A DNA stretch of 64,000 nucleotides from Tricholomella constricta. Taxonomy: Eukaryota > Basidiomycota > Agaricomycetes > Agaricales > Lyophyllaceae. Below the pieces are notes generated by a model. The model saw only the letters and a program-made list of their open reading frames with translations. It made no database searches and had not been told where the DNA came from. Both the position numbers and the translations under genes were made by a program. Location: positions 62,001 through 126,000 of the forward strand of contig JAACJP010000055.1 of NCBI GenBank assembly GCA_013368375.1. Direction: 5' to 3'. Shown one piece after another: positions 58,566 through 64,000 of this stretch. Numbering within the stretch: position 1 is the stretch's first letter; every line of letters begins with the position of its first letter.

Positions 58566-60469
58566 ATGCCCTCCTTTGGCTGGTTTGTCCCTTTATAAGC
58601 CTCTTATCGCTTGTCCTGACCCCCCCATCACCCAGGGAATCCCATCGCACCTCAAAGGACAGCGACAAGCCCAACGAAGAGCCCCCCACCGCCGTCAAGC
58701 ACGAAGACAAGCCCCCTGCCCACGACGCGCCACCCGAGAGCACCCCAGCAAAACCCGAAGACCCTCCAGCCGACGCCCCAAAACTCGCCTTTGACCCGAA
58801 CCGTCTCAACGTCCGTCTATTTATTTCTCAACAAGCTCATCAATTGACCCTGATCTGCATCTCAGTTTCCATCACATTTCGATTCTGATAAGAAGGACTC
58901 TTCGACTTTCAATTTTACATCTCTCGCCGACAGGTCCAACGGCGCCCCTCCTATGCCTCACCGAGTCGAGCCCTACCCTATGACATCTTCGTGCGTCGTA
59001 TATATTCTTCTACCAATTTGTGACCAACCTTTTTTTTTTCCCTTGTACTAGTCACCGTCGCCACTACGACTACGACCACCACCGCCGCTCGCCGCCACCC
59101 ATCAACGCTCTAACCCATTCACCGACACCGTCAGTGTCCTCCCTCGACCGCTCTGCCGTGTCTACCCCGCCCGTGCGCCGCAGCCCACCACACGGCATGC
59201 CCTCCCATATGTACACCTCCGCCTACCCGTCCGACGCCGCCATGATGAACCGTCACTTCCGCTCCGACCACCCGCCCCACCCCTACATGTACGCCCCGCC
59301 TCACCCGCTTGACCAGCGTGGATATGACCCTCAGCACGACGGACCCCCGCAGCAGTCGCCCTACCATGGCTCTGCCGCCCTCCCGCACCACATGGTCCCA
59401 ACCATGCACCCCGCACAACCACCCCGCAATGACCCCTACGCTGCCCATCCCTACCCCCACCCCGGGCAGCAGGGCCACGCCGTGTTCACTGACGACGCTG
59501 CAACAAAGCTCAGCGACCGCGTCCGCCGCCGCTGCTTCAACTGCTGCACCACCGACACCTCCACCTGGCGGCGCTCCAACCTTAGCCCCGGCAAAGTCGT
59601 ATGTCATTCCTCTTCTCTTTAGGTCTTGCTTGAACTAATTATTCCCTGACCAACAGCTTTGCAACAAATGTGGGCTCTTTGAGCGCACACACTCGCGCCC
59701 CAGGCCAGAGCAGTTCCCGCACAAGCGCGGACCACTCTCGACCTCGACCCTGCGTGCACGCACGCCGCCACAGACCCAGCTCCCCCCCATCTCCCCACCC
59801 CCGCCCTTCCACTACACCCACCCACCCCCGCCCCCGCCGCCGCACCACCACCTTGCCCCTGTGCTCCACCCGCAGCACCAGCAACAGCAGCAGCACCATC
59901 AGCAGCAGCAACAGCACCAGCACCAGCAGCATCAGCAGCACCAACACCAGCACCCGGACGCCCGCCGCGAGTACGGGAACGCGCCCCCGCCGCCGCAGCC
60001 TGTTAACGGCAGTTCTTCGTCCTCATCGAACGGCCATGGGCACGGGCACGGGACGACCCTCCCTGCGCTGCAGACGTGGCACCACCCCGACCAGGGGCAG
60101 GGACAAGGGCAGGGGCAAGGGCAGGGTGCGCCCTCGGGCTCCCCGCACATGCAGCCGCCGCCGTTACCGCCCAGTCGTCGCTCCACGCTGGACAACGGCG
60201 GTGTGAGTGTGAACGCGAGTGGGAATGGGAATGTGAATGTGGGCCCTGGCGTTGCGGGAGGCAGTGTTGCAGGTGCTGGGAGTGGGAGCGCGGCAGGCAG
60301 CAGGCAGCCGTCCCCTCCTTCGTCGTCGTCGTCGAGGCCGGGGTCATCCCACCAACAACAACAACAACAGCAGCAGCAGCAGCAGCAGGAACAACAACAA
60401 CAACAGCAACAGCAGCAACAACCGCCGGCGGCGTCTGCGGCTGCGGCTGCGGCTACGACGGCAACGTGA
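58566..60469 (+). CDS. GATA-type zinc-finger transcription factor
   Basis: DNA-binding regulator with one GATA-type zinc finger. Five exons, 58566-58582, 58636-58810, 58866-58990, 59052-59598 and 59657-60469, join exactly in frame to 558 aa. The ATG at 58566 begins MPSFGW, which is completed across the first intron. The N-terminus is K/P/E-rich, then very rich in H, P, Y and S (HRRHYDYDHHRRSPPP). The finger spans an exon junction: Cys267-x2-Cys270-x19-Cys290-x2-Cys293, within RRCFNCCTTDTSTWRRSNLS and LCNKCGLFERTHSRPRPEQF. The loop is longer than the 17 or 18 residues of most GATA fingers. The tail is low complexity: a His/Gln block, GQGQ repeats, a Gln run near 60355-60420 and Pro/Ala/Thr at the end. 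Targets are unknown; fungal relatives govern nitrogen, light or fruiting responses. Confidence 0.88.
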
Positions 60470-62850
60470 GCGCGCACGCTGTGCTGTGCTGTGCTGTGTG
60501 TGGTATTGGTGGTGGACCTGGACCCTTGGCGGAATTGACTTCTGCCCCTTTTTACTCTTCCGTTTTTCTTTTACTTCTCTGTTGATCGTTCTTTTATTGC
60601 AAGAGAAAGAGAGGGTGCGTGGGGGTGTAGAGAAGAGCGTATGGTGGTGTTGTGGTGTTGATCTAAAAAGTAAACTGCGGGTGGGTGTGGGTGGAAGTGC
60701 AAGAGGAGGAGGAGGAGCATTATCATGTATTATCTATCGTATCTGTCCTTCCGTCTACCTTTTCGATCGCGATTTCTTTTCTTTTCTTTGATTTGTTCCT
60801 CTTCTCTTTTCCTCTCTTACTTTTACTCTTTCCTGTTTCCATCCTTCGCCTTGCCCGTGCCAATGATCAAGCTCAAGTCTGCCTTCTGCATCCTCCTTGC
60901 CCTTCGTCCTCCCATCTCCCTTTGTCCCTTGTCTTCGTACCCCCCTCCTCCTCGAAGCCTTGCTTTTTTTTTGTTTAGTGTGTTTTCTGCGTCTCTGTCG
61001 TGTCCCGAAAAAACAGTTTTGAGTCGTCGTATCTGCCTACGTACCTACGTACCTGCCTGCCTGCCTCTTTTCCGACACGTAGTACCCTAATTGAATATCT
61101 GCATTCATGTTACAGTTCCATCGATGTTCGATGTTCGATGTCCACCGCGGGAGGACGTCGTCGCCACACAAACTCCCAACGTCTCTGTCGACGAAACAAA
61201 TTGAAAAATAATTTTAAAAATGGCCTTCAATGAAATGTGTATCGTATCATGTACTGAGTGTTCAGTTGAGAGAAGCGAATTGTATACTACATAGCGCAGG
61301 CTGAGGCAGGAGGGAGGCATCCCGGCCCCACCCTCGCGCACGGACACGAGCACGAGCACGGGCCGGGACGAACGCGAACGCAAACGCAAACGCAAACCGA
61401 ACGCGCCCGCCTTCGCCTTCGCGCGGCCGGGGGGTCCACATACTTACATGTAACATGCCGCATTACCTGAAGTACTGAAGGCTGACGCCCCACCTGGACC
61501 AGACCATTACATACCGCCATATGATCGACTCGGCTGATGAGGCCCTGATAATGCCTGATGTCAATACTATTACTTGATGCCAGCCAGATGATGCGTCCGT
61601 CTGATCGAAGACATGCCCCTGACTCGTGGATGTACCTATGTAGGTAGGTAGGCACTAGGTAGGCCCACCCTGCTTTCAAGGCTGAATGATCCGCCGAACA
61701 ACCATTTGACCCGTGGTGTGGGCGGGTTAATTGGCTTCGTGCCCCGTGCCCTTCCGAGTCCGTGCCCATTCAGCCAGGCGACGGAGCACAGGGGCGTCTA
61801 ACTGTCTGGTGACGACCCTCAACCTCCACCCGTGTACGTATTTTCGGAGAATTCGAAGGGCGGGGCATTGCTTTTTTATTATTATTACTGATAAGAAACA
61901 AAAAGTAGACGCAGCTCGCAAGCCGTCAATGACCCGGCTTACGAATCCATCATGATGGGGGGGGCTTTTCTGCGTCCGCGACGGAGGCAAACTGTTTGGG
62001 CATTCTTTGGGGATAACTCCCTGGCGGTTGCCTGTGACGCGCGATGAATTGGCAAGTGACCTTTCCTTCTTCCGCTCGGAACTGGGAGAGAGCCTTGTGC
62101 CTTGGCACAATAGTGGGGGCCGATAAGCCCCGACTTTGAATTTGGAAGATTCAGACGCTGCTAGATACTCGGGATAGGTTAACATCTGCCTCTCCAATTC
62201 AGCGTTCAGGAGTCTACCGACAAGAATCTCCGCGGCGTAGTTTCCTAGGGTCTGTCATTGAGTCTTTTTTAAACACTGACTGGATGACGAGAATCTCAAG
62301 ACGGGGAAAATACAAGTGCTCGGGCATCCTACTTGGAAGGCTCAGTATTATGCAGGGAAGGTGCGAGTATTGGCAGGTGGGAGAAACATTCCAAACACGC
62401 ACAATAACACCGGTATCCATGCTTCGTTCGACTTAGCCCTTCCATGTTCCATGCCGTAGCATATGCGGGGCTTTCCAGCGTCCTGAACTTACTCCTCCCC
62501 CCATTACTAGTAGCGGCACATCCTTCAACCGGAATGGAAATTCTGTGCCCTGACATAACAAGTCCCTGACACAAGTGGATTAGATTATATCGTCCATATG
62601 TCGTTTCTGCCAAACTCTACCACGACAACGAGGAGGGGCACGCCCCTTGATGACGCGCGCGGGAACGCGAAAGGCTCCAAGGCCATGCGATGAGCTGCTT
62701 GTCACATTATTATTATCGGATTGGCGGGTGCGCGGGGTACCTATATGCGCCTGTTAATTGAATCCATTATCACAGAGGTAACCACGAAACGAGTACAGTT
62801 ATATATATATATATAGATATATATATCTGAAAAGTTAAGGTTGAAACAGT
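60470..62850. other. Gene-poor stretch, 3' flank of the GATA gene
   Basis: No gene is supported. Long pyrimidine-rich text (60730-61015) could be GATA 3'UTR or terminator sequence. Small repeats are CTACGTAC/CTGCCTGC at 61035-61070 and an (AT)n tract at about 62803-62827. Confidence 0.4.
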
Positions 62851-63999
62851 TTACTGATAGGCAAACAACAGCTCACGCTGCGCAGGCGGTCCAGGTGGCT
62901 GGACAACACCCAGTTCTTGCATGCGAACGATGGCGATATATAGATAGACGCGTCTGCATGCCTGCAGGTCTTCATTAAGTTGTTGTGCTGCTTGGGAGTC
63001 GGACTTAGCGCGTGATGGTATGCAAGCCAATGATGGGCGCGACATGTCGACAGGTACGTACGTCCCTCCATGAAGACGTGCAGACGCAGCAACGGGGCTG
63101 CGACATCCTCCACCTTGGGTCTGCTTCGGTGATATGATCGTGAGCCCCGATTCGCTGATATAGTGCCGTGATGTGTGATTGCGAGTCTGTGATCTACATA
63201 CCCATCGGATAATATCGAGATCATGAATCGCGATCTTGCACGAGCACGCGAGGGGTTCTGGTCGTGTGTGGATATCTGGGTTGAGCTAGCTGCCAGTGAA
63301 AGTTTATGGGGCCAGACTCTGTGACATGTGGAACACCTGGCTCTGCCACGATGCCCGAGAGGGGATTTCGAGGCAATGTCGCAGCTTTCCTCTTCGACAC
63401 GGTCTAGGACAGATCCTAGGACATGGATTTTCTTTTGCGAGAACTGATGATAGGTTCGAGGGAAGACTAGGATGGTACCGGATCACGTATACGTCGGCCG
63501 TCGTCGAGCCTGGGCCAAGCGTCAGACACGCTAGCTTACAATACATACGTCTGCCATGCGCCGTTGTAAGCTTCGCGCGAAGAAGCACCCCCCGGCATTG
63601 GCCATTGGGTGTGCACGGGTATTTCGGTTCGTAACGTTGGCTCGGCATTCCACGCGAAGCGCACATACGCATGAAGCAGTCATCACAAGGCTTCCTCGCA
63701 CATACGTCAGGGTCTGCATCTGAGATTTCGAGTAACAATTCGCATGTGTATGCACGAAGTAGCCCCGGTATCAAGGTTACTTTGTACCAGTCATGTCCGT
63801 GGATGCCAGAGCCTGGTGAGAAATAACGCGCCTTTTTTTGAACATTTCTAAGGCGACGACTGCGGAAGAAAGCATCTCGACAAGGGTCCGTACCTAATTG
63901 CTGACATGCGTCTGAGCCCCCCAAAACTTTCTCTCTAAGGCAGCGTGGGCTGCTCGTAACCCCTTTCCTGTATATCTCGAGAGACTTTTTCGTACACAT
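62851..63999 (-). CDS. Possible gene running off the right edge, last exon only
   Basis: A minus-strand frame ending at 62851 reads QAAQQLNEDLQACRRVYLYI, AIVRMQELGVVQPPGPPAQR and ELLFAYQ, which looks like genuine protein (amphipathic helices and a P-rich tail). Upstream exons were not recognised; a 231-codon frame at 63304-63999 is cysteine- and arginine-rich and may be chance. No family is assigned, and the gene, if real, probably starts outside the window. Confidence 0.25.
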
Positions 64000-64000
64000 C

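Noticed and set aside
59932..60477. Minus-strand frame of 181 codons with long Cys and Gly runs
   Set aside because: It is the antisense of the GATA factor's poly-Gln and Gln/His tract; the plus-strand exon structure is far better supported.
63304..63999. 231-codon Cys- and Arg-rich minus-strand frame at the right edge
   Set aside because: No domain, composition typical of chance frames in GC-rich DNA, and not joined convincingly to the protein-like end at 62851; mentioned only as part of a low-confidence edge gene.
1..64000. CRISPR arrays, ribosome-binding sites, riboswitches, operons
   Set aside because: Gene structure is eukaryotic with spliceosomal introns; no regularly spaced short repeats with unique spacers were seen.

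Overview
This window is nuclear DNA of a filamentous fungus, almost certainly a mushroom-forming basidiomycete (Agaricomycetes). Genes carry many short introns of about 45-60 nt with GT..AG ends. The family content is typical of that group: Plavaka transposases, fungal DUF6532, DUF6698 and DUF6534 proteins, expanded HMG-box factors and F-box proteins. No RNA genes, CRISPR arrays or prokaryotic signals were found. Gene models were built by joining exons by eye at splice sites that keep frame; several close exactly in frame.

Region by region: 0.6-10.7 kb is a gene-bearing segment. It holds two HMG-box factors flanking a nine-exon gene that fuses an arsenite methyltransferase to a rhodanese/Acr2-type arsenate reductase, then a MADS-box factor whose coding frame jumps and an F-box protein. 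11.2-15.8 kb holds a decayed Ty3/gypsy remnant and a non-coding tandem array with a unit of about 0.8 kb. 16.0-17.6 kb encodes an uncharacterised 501-aa protein. 18.1-23.8 kb is a divergent pair: a DUF6532 protein and a Plavaka transposase inactivated by three stop codons. 24.7-28.6 kb has a frameshifted kinase-like fragment and a 757-aa two-domain kinase-like protein whose N-terminal half resembles the 501-aa protein. 29.5-33.1 kb contains a Bud20/ZNF593 ribosome-biogenesis factor, a DUF6534 membrane protein and a possible short secreted peptide. 34.3 kb has a third HMG-box gene. 35.4-42.2 kb is a second divergent pair: a DUF6698 protein and a Plavaka transposase. 42.9-43.7 kb is a GNAT acetyltransferase with a one-base frame break. 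43.7-50 kb is gene-poor, with a tandem duplication and a perfect palindrome. 49.97-56.22 kb is a nested insertion: a 959-bp foldback element split by an intact Ty1/copia element with identical LTRs; both target duplications are visible. 58.6-60.5 kb encodes a GATA factor with long low-complexity tails.

How the parts relate: the arsenic gene plausibly puts arsenate reduction and arsenite methylation in one polypeptide. The transposons explain most of the structure outside the ordinary genes. The most interesting items are the arsenic fusion enzyme, the two head-to-head DUF/Plavaka pairs, the N-terminal domain shared by two non-adjacent genes, and the copia-in-foldback nest. Several conserved genes (MADS, GNAT, kinase fragment, second Plavaka) each show a one-base frame break, so assembly or read error must be considered alongside real decay.
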